Source of the DNA: Lojkania enalia
Taxonomy: Eukaryota > Ascomycota > Dothideomycetes > Pleosporales
Length of the DNA stretch: 64,000 bases
Assembly: GCA_010094045.1 (NCBI GenBank)
Contig: ML986614.1
Location: 147,336 to 211,335, forward strand
Direction of reading: 5' to 3'
A program made the translations under genes and the position numbers. The first letter of the stretch is position 1. Each line of letters begins with the position of its first letter. The notes under the pieces are model-generated. The model worked only from the letters and a program-made list of their open reading frames with translations. It made no database searches and was not told where the DNA came from. Below are positions 36,264 through 48,620 of the stretch, in pieces.

Positions 36264-37004
36264 ATGTCTGCCCAAGTAGCTCCCCGCCCATCAGCCGACC
36301 GCCGCACTTCTACTATCCAGAAACGCGCCTCCGTACTCCCCAAACCCTCCTCCATCGTCATCGACCCGACCGTCCTCATCGCCCAACACGCGCAGCTCAC
36401 AGGCACGCATCCAATCACTATAGGCCCCAATGCCGTGCTCCACCCCCATAGCAAGGTTAGCAGTGCCCAAGCGCCGGTCGTGATTGGCGAAGGCGCGGTC
36501 ATCTACGAGAAGGCCAAAATCGGCGTGGGGATAGGCGATACGGAAGCAGAGAGTAGACGGACCAGTGTGGCGCTTAGTCCCGACATGCGCGACTCGCCTA
36601 GAGGCGAAGGCACGGTGCTGGGCCCGAATGTGGTGGTGGAGACGAATGCGACGGTGGAGGCCGCCGAAATTGGGGAAGGGAGCGTGGTGGAGGTGGGTGC
36701 CGTCTTGGGAAAGGGCTCTATTGTTGGAAAGGTAAGCTTAGCCTATCAAGAGCATGTAAAACCCTAGCTATTTCATGCGGAATGCTGACGGTTGCAATAG
36801 TTCTGCACTATCTGCGCAGCGTGCCTGGTCCCTGCCAATTCCCACGTTCCAGACTTCACTGTGGTATATAGCAGCTCCGAACGGCGAACCAACATCACAA
36901 TGCAGTCCAGGCCCGAGCTCCAACACGCCAAAATGATAATGCACGCGAAACAGATTGAAATATTCAAAAAGCTGGTACCAAACAATCTCGCCAAGTGGAC
37001 CTGA
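36264..37004 (+). CDS. dynactin subunit 6 (p27), left-handed beta-helix protein
   Basis: This is a subunit of the pointed-end complex of dynactin, which helps dynein carry cargo and nuclei along microtubules. Exon 1 is 36264-36731 and exon 2 is 36801-37004, with a 69-nt intron, giving 223 residues. A short disordered N-terminus is followed by hexapeptide-repeat turns of a left-handed beta-helix (GTHPITIGPNAVLHPHSKV, then VVIGEGAVIYEKAKI, then GTVLGPNVVVETNATVEAA, then GSVVEVGAVLGKGSIVGK). The second exon supplies the last coil, starting FCTICAACLVPANS, and a helical tail (QIEIFKKLVPNNLAKW). The start lies at MSAQVAPRPSADRR; frame upstream of it lacks conservation. Confidence 0.9.
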
Positions 37005-38405
37005 TAAATGAAAGATACTGAACCTGTCGTCATGAGACCTGATGTTATGACTATGTCGCCAGGTCCCAGCCGTCGCGGACCGCCGGCTATAGAGACCATT
37101 ACATATATGATACGAGGATAGCCCAGCGAGATTATACGAGCCTGGCTTTGCTATCACCTACGTTCACTAGTAGTGCAGTAGGATGCCAATCCACTTTGAG
37201 CTAGCAGGAAGCATCTAGTCATCTTATCGCCAAGTCAACTAGGAAGTATGTTTCCATATGATTGATTAGGGGCATTCAATGGGCCTGAGCACAGAGGAAG
37301 CGCTAGGCTATGAATTGATCCTCGGCCCCTCATCTAGCCATTACCCCATACTTCCTTTGGCAACGGATCCTTCTCTAAAGACTAATATCCTAACCTTATC
37401 CTAGGTTTCATGCTACGCATCGCGATATCCAACCCCATTTTTAAGCCACTTAGGCACCTCTATACAGCCCCCGAGAACTGGTTGCGTTCATGCACTTGAC
37501 TTGTACCATTGATGAGTCTAAGATCGACCCCTGCTTTCATCAATCCCTAAACCTATTCGTCAATCAAGCCTTGAAAGTCATATCCCAAACATCAGTTTCC
37601 TTGGACATTCCTTGGTAGTAGTAGAAGCGCTGGGGTATCCGAGGTTGGTATTTGTATCTTGTTCCTCCGACAAGAGAGGCATATGAAAGGGTAAAGCGAG
37701 ATCAATGATTTCAGCAGATTAGGATTGAGTGCCTAGTTAGATTGAGTGGATACTTTCTAAGGTGGAGACAGGTTGATAGACCGGATATTCAGGCACTAGC
37801 TATTAAGATCATCGTTGTGACGAAGTGTTCCAGGCTTATTATCCCAGGCGGCAATGGATCGACATTGAGAGACCGGAGAAAGCAAGGACGATGATTAGGG
37901 TAGGGGCCTAACGTAAATTTTTGGCGTCAAATATTATATGGTAATATCCCACCACGTCATTCTTCATGTAGGTGTTGAAGAGACGCGTATTCAATACGAT
38001 AACGCGAGGAAGCAGCCATCACGTCCGCGAGATGTAGCGTCAATTTCCTCTACTGCATAGTAGCTAGGTTTACATCAAATTTCTTAATAATCAAGTGATG
38101 TCGAAATTGCGTGGATAAGGAAGATACGAAGAGGGAAACAGTCGAACTAATCGATCGACAGCGAATGAAAGGCACTAGTGTAAATGGCCTGGGGAGGCCT
38201 ATCGATATGTAGAGCCATAAGTAGGTACTTTATAGAATATTCACCTATTCACTGAAGTTCTTCCTCAAGCTCGCATGTCATCTTTTTCATCGTAAGACCG
38301 ACCTTCTATTTTTAGCCCGTGCTCCATCCACTTTTCACGGAAGCATTACTAGCTGCATCACAATACAGCTACTATTGGAGATGCTACTTCTCCGGAATTG
38401 CTATC
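37005..38405. other. 1.4 kb without a gene
   Basis: I see nothing supportable here. The stretch is AT-rich with short frames only, and it begins the 37-53 kb decayed compartment. Confidence 0.6.
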
Positions 38406-39200
38406 CTAACATACTTGAAGGGCATAGCTGACCTCTAACTGTTCATATGGCGAGGCCAAGTTCTGACCTAAGATAAGGAGGATAAGTTTGATGAGTGTCC
38501 ATAGTAGAGAGATTGTGCTGCTTTGCTCAAACACTCCCAAAACATTATTGAGCATCCGTTTGGCGTGTCTATACTTCAGGATGATCCCTTCCCAGGCCCT
38601 TTCTAATATATTACCTTCTATAACCTTCTCAAGAAGCACGCAACAGAAGGTAGCGTAATTTGTGTTCAAAGCAATATGTGGCCGGAAACTAACAAGTGCA
38701 TCACCGACTAAGGAAAACTTACCTCCAAAGAATGAGCTCCGGGTGCCCGCGTAATCATGAACTTTGGTCACAAAGGGAGTCGCAGTCTTCTTAATTAGTG
38801 TCGCAATGTAGGCAGTTATTTAGACCGTAACGATGGACTTACGCTTCCCCCAAACTTCTAGCCGTACTCGCCCTCGTGGAGCTGTGGCAAAGAACTTCTT
38901 TCCGTCGATACCTATCATTATTTCAAAATATTCTTTAAATCTTTCAGAAATTCAAACTACCAGACGAATTCAAGAGACGCTCGCCTGGGTCAAGGTCACT
39001 ATCATCGCTGGGGATCACATATCAAAACCTTGGCGAACATTTGACATGTCTCGCTCCGAGACAGTGACATTGTATTCGTGACTCTTTGGTATAACCCCGT
39101 GGACTTTCGGAGCTCGTACGAGTGCTGCTTTGGTCGGAGATAAAACCAAGGATGCCAAATAGACCGGTGCTACCGTATAGAATTGCGACAACTGAATAAG
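38406..39200 (-). pseudogene. relic of an FAD-dependent monooxygenase (C-terminal half)
   Basis: On the minus strand the last 121 codons are open and carry the second FAD-binding motif (FSLVGDALVSFRPHIALNTN) of flavin monooxygenases. Upstream, the same frame continues through TAPRGRVRLEVWGK, interrupted by a TAA at 38820-38822 where the alignment with the family expects an ordinary residue (a CAA to TAA change would fit). Further upstream, YVIPSDDSDLDPGERLLN appears in a different frame, so at least one frameshift has occurred. The N-terminal Rossmann region (GxGxxG) could not be found in the next 1 kb. The gene is therefore a broken remnant. The limits are approximate at the 5' end. Confidence 0.7.
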
Positions 39201-42200
39201 GCAAGAACCCAATGGTTTTGATAACGGGTATGTATAATAATAACGCCCGAAGATAAATTCGCCAATTTCTCTACATGTTGACGCCTGATATGAAGGCCCG
39301 ATAGGATCCGAAGCTTGCCGTGCTGTGCTACATGGCTCGTGAGTTAAGAGTAGTGTCACGATGCCAGAGGGAAGAAATGGCAGCCAAAAGTGGTGTGAAT
39401 TGAGGGATATCGAGGGTCTATATATAGGCAGGATGTAGCTGACGTAATAGCCGAATATCTAACGTGATAAGTAGCGCCCTTAATATCCCCAGAAACTTAT
39501 GCTTCAGAAACTCTCTAAGACTTGGAACTTTGTAGAAGCTGACATTGTATCAGTCCTTTTGTATTTGGGATATATATAATTAGTATAAGATAATATAGGC
39601 ATTAATGTAAGACAATTGTCACTTGAAGGACAATCTTTCAAATATATGCTAAGTTATATACAATGTCCCATTAGACATCCCACATATAGGACAAAGCTCT
39701 ATATTCCAAGCCTAGAAACATCTAGTGCATAGGTCGAAGGTTAGGTGTGTTGCAACCGCAAGGGTTCGTGCCTTCCGCTGGGCTATTTCGAGCCAAACTT
39801 GGCAACTTCTTCAATGTTTCATTAATGAGGATCAACAATAAATATATGTAGAAGCAAGTTAAACTACTAGACGTTGTGCAACTCGGAGTTCTCCATTGAG
39901 ATACTCCTTCGAGCACGCAAGATTTATATCCTATTAGTCTTTGCATAAGAAACGAGTCTACCACCGAGGGTCTATTATAGCATAAATCATCTATCGTGTC
40001 TACACCTCGAGTATATAAGCATCAAACCCTTTTATTCCCGTTCCATACTAAGCTCTGCCAATTGGGAGAGATTCATCATGGTCACCAGTAGCATGAATTG
40101 GCCCCATGAAAATTGAGCAGGAGCTAGGTACATAGAGCTGCCTCCAAGAGGTGAGATTAAGTTTGAGAGTTTCGTCAACGTGGTTAAGTATGCTCAAGAG
40201 ACGTAACGGTACAGGGTCTAATAAAATTTGCATCATTAGTCCTTCGGTAGCATTTGGGGGGTACAAAAGCCCGATTATATTCTCCCAGGCCTTATCTTTG
40301 TATCCGCCAAGGGCGATTCACTTAGACCAAAAAATGCGCGGTCAGTCGCCAACAGAATCCCTAGGTTATAGTATTTTGAATAAGGTATCATATAATCTTA
40401 AATTCTTAGCCTATTGGAGAATGAATTTCAGTGTTGCCTACTCGTTGTTAGCTACGGCATTTGAGCTTAAAAAAGATATCCGTCTATCTTCTGATTTAGC
40501 TACCACAATTACACGTAAAAAGTGCTCGCGAAATAGAATAGATGATGACGAGTTCGATCTCAATCTTCCTATGACGCGACAGTAAGGCATAGAAGACACA
40601 CACATCGCAAAACATAGGATAGCTGAAGCACAAGTAGAGAATGCCTAAGAAACCCCAATACGGCTCTAGCGCAGACGAAACGTGATCGGGGAATAATGTA
40701 AATAATCACCAGTTTGTGGAAATGTCCACACTCCGGTACGAGATACAGCGTAAGAATGACTAAATTGCTACGAATTTGTTGTTAATTGAGATAGAACCTA
40801 TCAACCAGACATGTTACAATTCCTCCCTTATTGGTAGGAACTGAACATGCGAAATCTAAGTTAATAATGGATTAAGAACTGCCGTCCTACGAACGTCCAG
40901 GGGCAGGGGGGCGTATATTTTCGAAAGCTTCCACTGGTCATTGTAGAGAGACATGAGTTTGTACTTGGGATATGAAACTATTTCGAGAAAAACTACGGGT
41001 GTGTGCTCATTCTTGAGTACTTAGTGTTATTGAAGAAAGTGGATGGCAAGTTTCTAGAAATAGCGAAGCAATATTAAGTATAATGAAAGGATATGCGGAG
41101 TCGTCAAAAAAATTACATCTAGAGTGTTGATGGAAACAGATGGATATGAGGGATTGAGGTATATCCTGAATCAATGGTGACTAGCTTATCTCGGACGTCC
41201 AGGATAAGAAACTACTGAGACAATCTAATGGATATCGAGCCCTCGCGATCTTTTCCGTACATGAAAAGTGGGCACACAAGAAACAAACCGCTTCATTCGA
41301 GATGTTCTCCAAGAGATCGTACAAGTTTCCGCTCTTTAGCATTGTCTAATCTCAACGTACACATAGATCCATGAATCAATTGAGGTACACATCTGCATCG
41401 ATGTCCACAAGCATACGTATTATTTAAGTCTTCAATGGTCATCACAAAAACTTTCCTCATATCAAGAACTATTCAGGTAATGTACCGCCCCCCTGCTCAC
41501 GCGCCTCTCGTCTCAATCGGGTAATTATTCACATAAATGGGACGAAGGCATTATTCCTTTGCGAACGCATATTATTTTACATGCGCTCGGCAGACGACCA
41601 TATTTAAGCTGGGCGCAAGCTGGAACTCCTACTTCAGCTACCGTATTTCGTCCAAGCATGCTGAGACCGGAGGAGCATCTCGGCAGTGTTTGATGTGCAC
41701 CAAGGTCCTGTCGGTCTATTCGTCCCTCGATAAGCTTAAATGAGTAGAAATTATCCGAAAAGCACTTGTATCTGCCGAGATGGCACCCTAGTCGGAATCC
41801 TGCCCCTCATTGGTCTCTGGGCATTCCAAAAGTCAACCGCATTGGACCCACTCTTTTCCCCACATTCTATCAATGTATAATCCACACTTCCTCAAGGAGA
41901 GTCATTTCGAACATATATAAGCCCTCAGGTTGTATGGCGAATATAGCGATGCTTATTGGTCACCCGGCATTGGACGGCACTTACGTATCGCCCAGCCACA
42001 GTGCACAGATTAAGATCGCCAGCGCGAAGTTGGTTCATCATCAAACACATACGGTAGTTTACTATTTTACGACTTGGGACTCCGAAATCGATATATCAAG
42101 GGCTACGTTGATTAACGATATGGAGACTATTAGAGGACCGTGATCCCAAGCCTCTACGAAGAAGTTTTTCGATACCCAGAAGTTACGTTCTTTGAATAAA

Positions 42201-42211
42201 GTAGGAACGCA
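39201..42211. other. 3-kb AT-rich stretch upstream of the tyrosinase
   Basis: The longest frame (40151-40585, plus, 144 codons) and others at 41537-42143 have no recognisable domain. The N-terminal part of the decayed monooxygenase might be hidden at the left end but is not readable. The last few hundred bases are the tyrosinase promoter. Confidence 0.5.
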
Positions 42212-43745
42212 ATGGTGATCACCTTTTGGGCATTACTACTTTCTTCAGCGTTGGTCGGTGTGGGAGCGAGTCCCGTTACCGCACCTAAGAAACCATTCAG
42301 TCTTAATCGGTATTGTTCTTCACTGCAGATTTAAGAGAGACGCTAATGTAAGTAACTGCAGACGAAATGATGGGTGGCCGTACCCTCTTGACGAAGTAGA
42401 CAAGCTAGAGGAAGAGGCCATAAGCAAATACGAAGCGTATCTTGCCAAACAGAATACAACTCGAGGTTGTACGCTGGAGAATTCCGCAAAGAGGCTAGAA
42501 TGGTACGCAATGAGCCATAATGGGTTGTTATTATGACACTGAAAATGTGTAGGCACGACATGACTATTGCTCAGCGCGAGGAGTATATCCGTGCCGTGCT
42601 CTGCCTCCAGTCAAAACCACCAAAAGCTGATACAGCAAGTTATCCGGGTGTTCTCAGCCGATATGATGACTTCGTCTTGACGCATGAGACTCAAGCCTTC
42701 CATCTTCATTCTACAGTAAGCAGTGGCTTATATGACAACTACAAGAACAAAGCCAAAGACTAATACGACGTAGCCACACTTGTTCCCAGGCCATCGTCTC
42801 TACATTTGGGCTTACGAGAAAGCTCTTCGCGAAGAGTGTGGGTATACGGGCTGGCAACCGGTAAGTTCACAGCCAAAATCCGATTCATGCATGCTGATGC
42901 TTCTAGTACTGGAACTGGGGTCGTACTGCCGCAGACCCCGTGAATACGCCCCTATTTAACGGAAACATGTCCAGCATGGGTGGTCAGGGAGCTTATGTTG
43001 ATTACAAGGGCATTGCTGCTGCCGCCTTCAAGCCGCCATACGACTACATCCCAGCTGGCGGAGGGGGAGGCTGTGTTACTGATGGACCTTTTAAAAAGTA
43101 AGATTAGGCGTACAATTCCCGTACATCTTCACTTACAGACGCTGATGCAAGTATAGTATGACTGTTAGTCTCGGTCCAATCGGGAGTGTGCTACCGGACG
43201 GCGTCGTACCTAAAAATCCACGCTCCGACGGTTTCGGCTCAAACCCTAGATGCCTACGTCGCGACGTAAATAAATATGCTTCGCAAGTCTTGTTCGCAAA
43301 TTTCACAGGGGCTCTCATCAGAAATAGTCCTACCATTGATAAATTCCAGCAGGATATGTTAGGCATTCCAGAAAAGAATGACTGGGGCGTGCACATGGCT
43401 GGGCATTATACGATTGGCGGTGACCCAGGTGGCGTAAGTCCTCACAAGCTCTATTAAACTCCCATATCTATTTTAAGATCCGATAGTAATGTCTATCCCC
43501 CATATTAGGACTTTTTCTCTTCCCCCGGTGATCCACTTTTCTGGTTCCACCATGGCATGGTAGATCGCATTTGGTGGATTTGGCAGATGCAGGATCCTGA
43601 GAACAGGATGAATGTTCTACCGAGTCCACCTCCCGCCGATGATGTTGTCGATTTGAATTGGGTTGGTGTGGAGCCGAGTAATGTTTGGGACCTAAATGAT
43701 AGCATTGGTGGTTATGGGGGCAAGTTTTGCTATATTTATGTGTAG
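42212..43745 (+). CDS. secreted tyrosinase (short form, type-3 copper)
   Basis: This is a probable o-diphenol oxidase or monophenol monooxygenase, secreted, perhaps for melanin-like pigment or phenol handling. Seven exons (42212-42309, 42362-42502, 42553-42715, 42774-42860, 42907-43097, 43157-43433, 43509-43745) with introns of 46-75 nt give an unbroken 397 residues. The N-terminus is a signal peptide (MVITFWALLLSSALVGVGAS). The CuA ligands are His124, His132 and His141 with canonical spacing. The CuB ligands are His306 and His310 (GVHMAGHYTIGGDPGG), and His333 or His334 (FWFHHGMVDRIWWIWQ). The end CYIYV is that of short fungal tyrosinases. The usual LPWHR around the third CuA histidine reads FPGHR. 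There is no C-terminal cap domain. The gene lies alone in decayed DNA yet is intact. Confidence 0.85.
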
Positions 43746-46700
43746 GGAAAAGTAACCTGAACCAGAGTACCAGTTCAATGCTACACATCCTAAGGGACTA
43801 AGAGCTAGTATATACACCGGATTTTGCCTTTTGGTTGTCATTTTTAAATGTCTTGCTGGCTAGGTTGCCTCCCTTCGCTGACACTTTGGCCCTTGGCTGC
43901 TTTCCTGGCCCATAGCTGGTTAATTGCTGTCGCATATCAGGCAGCATCCATTGCTGAGGCAAATATTGATGTATTGAAGGAGGGTAAGTGGCCTGCCTAG
44001 CTAGAGGCTGGCAATGGCGAGACTATATACGCCTGAAAACAGACCAACTATAATAGGATAGTAGAAACACGTGACAATTGCTTCTGTCTATCATATGCTA
44101 ACTACGCTACTATATTTTTTTTTATCACTGCCCTTAGATTCACAATAGTTCTCCATACTTTTTACAGAACTGCGATACCTTATCGAACTGACATAGCCCA
44201 CAGGGCTAACATAGCCTAGCATACCTTCCTAACAATCTATTCATCATTGATGTATATAGGACATTTCAGCTCTGTGGGCTATCTCAGCTATATCGGTTGC
44301 AAGCCCTATCTATCTCCAAGGTCGCGCGCTATCCTTTAAGCCTGTCTTGTGGATCGTCTACGGGTTGTCTAGTTTCGAGTTGCTTCTGGATTCTTAACTA
44401 TGCCTCTCTGCCTTCAAGAACCCGATTAATCTTCCAAACCGTGAATTTCACGATCCGCAGATAACCCATAAGGATGGTGTCAACATTTTCCACCATCTCG
44501 ATGTTCGATGTGGCACACTGTTCGCCCTTCCCGCATCTTTTGTAAGCAGGAGGGGGTGGAGACAGTATAGGGTGGTATAGATGGATGTATTGATGATGTG
44601 CTGTAGTGTTCCCTTGACCTCTCGGTCAAGGTACGGCGGGGGAATATATAGTACATGAGACTGCTTAGTCAAGGACTGCATAGCTGATCAGGCACGTGAC
44701 CTGAGCTTACATCTTTTGTGAGCAAAAGGAATTTGATCTAGATCTTTACCTTCTAGTTGTACCTTCTGATTCAGGTCGTTGATTATGCGAAAAGCCTCAA
44801 GTCGAGTCAGAGCCCTATCTACCGAGGAGACCAGTAGTGCAAGCGGGATTAGGCTTTTGCTATAACAGCTATTTAACTACGACATTCTCAAGCTATCTCT
44901 ATGAGAGTAAACTCTGATATTTCTTTCGGGATTTTACGGCTGTATGTCTCTCTGAGATTGTTTCCCCATACCTCTCAGTGTTATTGTTTATCGAGGTTAG
45001 AATCCTTGATTGCAAAGATTGCGTGCCTGGGGGATAGAATCAGGTCTGCGCATTCTATTCACCATTAAAGGAAAAATAGAGGGATATCAGTACTCTGACT
45101 GCTAGTAGAATATCGAAACTGTCACATAATTGTACAGCGGATAGAAACAACTAGAGGCGTTGCCAGAGGTTGCATTAGATAATATCAAGCTAAATGATTG
45201 AAAAGAGAAAGAGATAAGGATTATTAATATAGTATGATAGACCTATTATATTAATAATATAAGAGCGTTGTGTGAAAATATAATCAAGTTGAAGATTAGA
45301 CGGCGAGTAATAGATGCACTTTGTTTGGGCAATCTGGGCCTCGCTTAGGATGTTCGCGCTGCGTTCGAACAGCCAATCGACCTCCTTCCGCCATCATTTT
45401 CTCCCTTTCTCTTTAACTTTTTCTCTACACTCTTATCCCTCTATCTGCATACCCTCGCCTACGCCAGCTACTCTCATTAGACCCTAGTGAATCCCTTGTG
45501 AGGCACTTTTTGAATTTGCCGCTGCCCATTACCGTAGTGCTTCCTCTCGTCCCTATCATTTCACCCCTCTTCGGACTGCTTTTCATGCCAACGATTGTAG
45601 CTGCTAAAACTCTTATTCAAATCGCATTCACATGTATTTGGCGGACCTCCCATATTTCATTTTCATGCCCTCGCGCGATCCTACTTCTTGTCTTTCTTCG
45701 TTGCAACCGGTTCCTCTCCTCTCGCAAGATACCCTCAAGGCCAGAGAAGTTACCTGATCGCTACACTAAAATCGCCTCCTCTTACAGCACCTGTTTATTA
45801 GGCCCTTCGTTTCCTATGAAAACTGTTCTATACGTTCCTCAAACGCCTAGGCCTAAGCCAAAACCCAAGGTAAAATCAAAAGATACAACCAGGACGGCAG
45901 AGCACAGCGATTCCAAGGCCGGCTCCTCCAGAGATGACGGAGACTGGTTCCATATCGATGATTCCTTAATGCATGATCTGAATTCATCACGTTCTCCTGA
46001 TCTAATAGTACCTACTCCGTTGGAGCTGCTTCTGGTTTGCTAGTGAAGGAAGTTAGGTAGTAAGTGAAGTAGGGCAGGGTAATGCTAAGGTAGTTTACTA
46101 TTGTTTATCTAGGGAAATACGAATTTAGGCGGTATGTAAGGAATTGTTTGAGATTGCTAGTGCTAGCCATGCTAGACACGTTTAGTCTAGATGTGCTTGC
46201 TCTCGAGAGGAGATATTACTTAGCGGCTCCGGCGACTCTGGCTTCCATTTCAATTGCGATTGCACGTTCAAATGTGGCTTTTGGAGTGTAGGTAATGTGA
46301 ACTTTGAGACTAGGCCTATCTCTTCTCGTACTCTTCGTCGCCGCCGAGGAGCTTGTGATACAGGGCTATCAGATTGAGAGACGAATTGGACTCATTGCGA
46401 CCCACTATTGCTGTCATAATTTATAAGCCTTCTTGCACATGGCAATGCATCATGCTGGCGCTAGGTTCACGGTTGTTGGCTGTCTCCACCTTTCATTCCT
46501 GGATAGGATGCTCGCGGGAGCAAGACCAAATCGTGCTATCCATTCGAGGCCCAGAGAGTAGACAGTGTCGGGAGGGTGTTATGTTTCGCGATTTTTCCTT
46601 AGACATCGCCCTCTAAGCTTGTCGTCTAAGTGTAGTCCGCAATAGACTACGCCCTTCTAAGCGGGGGATCGCTGCGTTTATTTCGTTAAGTCTTTACTAA

Positions 46701-47714
46701 TCAACCAGACACCACATCGACCTGCCTCAGTCCGTCCTCGTGACTTTCCACAGCCTAATCGCCACTGTCTTTTCTGTTCATTCCGCTCTCTACCCTGTAG
46801 AAAAGCGAGGTAGAATGTGTCGGGGAATTGAGCAGCTCCTCGACTATTACCTAGAGTACGCATGCCACTGACGCCATTCTCTCTCCTCGAGGTTGTTTGG
46901 TGGCGGGACTGGACTTCTGGTTCTCCTGCTTTTGCTGTCACTGTCGAGAGCCCTAGGACTGTTGGCTCTGGAACCGGACTCTGGCAAAGCCATATATTAA
47001 TGCCTCTATAGGATCTGCTCTCGACATGTCTACCCAGACAGTCCTTTTCATAGTCAAACTCACTTACTTTGCACGACACATTATTCTTGAAAAAAAAAAA
47101 AGGCCCAATTCAAGGCGAACACTAAAACTAGATTACGCCTATAAGGTCATCTATATAGTACGATCCCTACCTTATGAACCTACTCGAGTTTCAAGGCTTG
47201 GGTGACAATGGTTAGTATCCTGTCTTCGGTGCTCTCTATTTACGTCGCGTTGCCGCTCGGCTTGATGGACAAGCGTGCTGGAGATTCAACCGATGGTATT
47301 GTCCTAGCCCACACGCGTGAATATTTGCAGACAGCTTGGAGGGGGTAATTGATGCAGGTGGTGAGGATGTTGAAGGAAGACAAAGAGCTGTGCCCCGCTC
47401 GCACTTGACAGCAATTGTCTGCCAAATTTGGGCGCTAGCTTAATCTGCTACCGTGCAGAGCACGACCGGGTGGCCCAGCATCCATTTCTCGACCAACATG
47501 TCAAAGATAGACAGCAGTAAAGGCACAGTAGGATGTAATACGGACTCCGAAGACCACTCAATGTAGCGATGGATCACCACTGTATTCTCCCCTGTCTGTC
47601 AATGCTTCTCCAATATTCTACCGCGAACACCACGAAGACCTTTCCCCTAATTCCGCGAAATTCGGTTTCACCGAGCAACCTTTATCCCCTCTCCCGACAA
47701 TTGTAGGCCACAAA
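43746..47714. other. 4-kb AT-rich stretch, poly-A at 47090
   Basis: No recognisable gene is seen except one uncertain 181-codon frame (45498-46043, listed separately). A 12-base A run lies at 47090-47101. A short Pro/Lys-rich tract occurs at 45850-45880. Nothing resembles an intact transposon. Confidence 0.5.
45498..46043 (+). CDS. uncertain open frame, 181 residues
   Basis: I do not recognise this frame. It has a hydrophobic N-terminal half (two or three possible membrane segments, for example VVLPLVPIISPLFGLLFMP) and a soluble, Pro/Lys-then-Asp/Ser-rich C-terminal half (PRPKPKPKVKSK, then SSRDDGDWFHIDDSL). The C-terminal half looks more like real protein than the AT-rich frames around it, and the leader upstream is pyrimidine-rich. 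It may be a remnant of a mobile element open frame or a chance frame. Confidence 0.25.
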   Translation: MRHFLNLPLPITVVLPLVPIISPLFGLLFMPTIVAAKTLIQIAFTCIWRTSHISFSCPRAILLLVFLRCNRFLSSRKIPSRPEKLPDRYTKIASSYSTCLLGPSFPMKTVLYVPQTPRPKPKPKVKSKDTTRTAEHSDSKAGSSRDDGDWFHIDDSLMHDLNSSRSPDLIVPTPLELLLVC

Positions 47715-48620
47715 ATGGACATTCATACTACAACAGCCACGACGGCTCCGCCGGGAATGACGTCGAACTTAGTGGATCCATACTCGACTCGATATATCAT
47801 TACTTTATTGCTACCTTTTCTGTCTGTGTGACGCTTTCATTTTTAGCAATTATCACGAGAACTTTCAGCAATTCCTACATACTAGACAGACGCATATAGA
47901 AGATAGTAAGTCTAATCCTAAGCTATGCCTACTTGACTTCATCTGATTTGATATAGATTTCTTTTTTTTTTTTTTTTTTTGGGTATAGTACACAGACCCA
48001 GAGCTAAGATCATAGCATCTAAGTTCCATAGTTTGGCTTTGCTGCTTTCAATGGAGTCATGCCTGCTGCAGGGCACGCTGGCCAAGGCAGGCATCAGTGG
48101 AACGTTTAAATTTGTGAAGTTCAAAGAGGGGCTTTTGTGAGAGTGTTAACTATCATCATTTGGATATTGCTAACCTCTTTTCTGAGCTTGTCAATATCCT
48201 AGAAATAGTTTATCCACCCAGAATGCTCATCAAAAGAATTTTTGTTTATTGGGTTGTCCAGATACTCATTATCTTAAATGTCATCGGCTATTTTGCAACA
48301 TTCATCGCCTTCAAGAGAGAAAATCTGGAATATCCATGTTCCCGGAAGATGCATTTTCAACAAACGCATCCATTGCCACCTCTATTATCAACCTGGTCTC
48401 CGACTTCACAATACTTTTAATTCCAGAATACACTATCATGTGGCTCCACGTCCCACTGAGGAAGAAGACTGGAGTGGGCGCAGTATTTGCAATAGGCGCA
48501 CTGTCAGTCGTGACCAAGTCCATTATGAAGCATATGCTAATGCATTACAGTGCATGCGCTGCCGGTATCATGAGACTGTTCTACGATATCCATATCACTC
48601 GAATCTCTGATGTGACGTAG
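47715..48620 (+). pseudogene. decayed rhodopsin-domain (Pth11-like) integral membrane protein
   Basis: The ancestral gene can be followed in pieces: a start with APPGMTSNLVDPYSTRY, a first helix (in another frame) LSFLAIITRTFSNSYILD, a stop, an intron-like stretch, then HQWNV of the conserved extracellular loop followed by a TAA. It continues with helices WVVQILIILNVIGYFATFIAF, the loop PSREKIWNIHVPGRCI in a shifted frame, and then DAFSTNASIATSIINLVSDF and LRKKTGVGAVFAIGA in a third frame. At least three frameshifts and two stops are present. The order and motifs match the fungal rhodopsin domain of Pth11-like proteins. The intron-like piece contains a 19-base T run (47962-47980). Confidence 0.75.

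Noticed and set aside
36768..37157. 129-codon minus-strand frame over dynactin exon 2
   Set aside because: It is antisense to a real exon with a strong beta-helix match.
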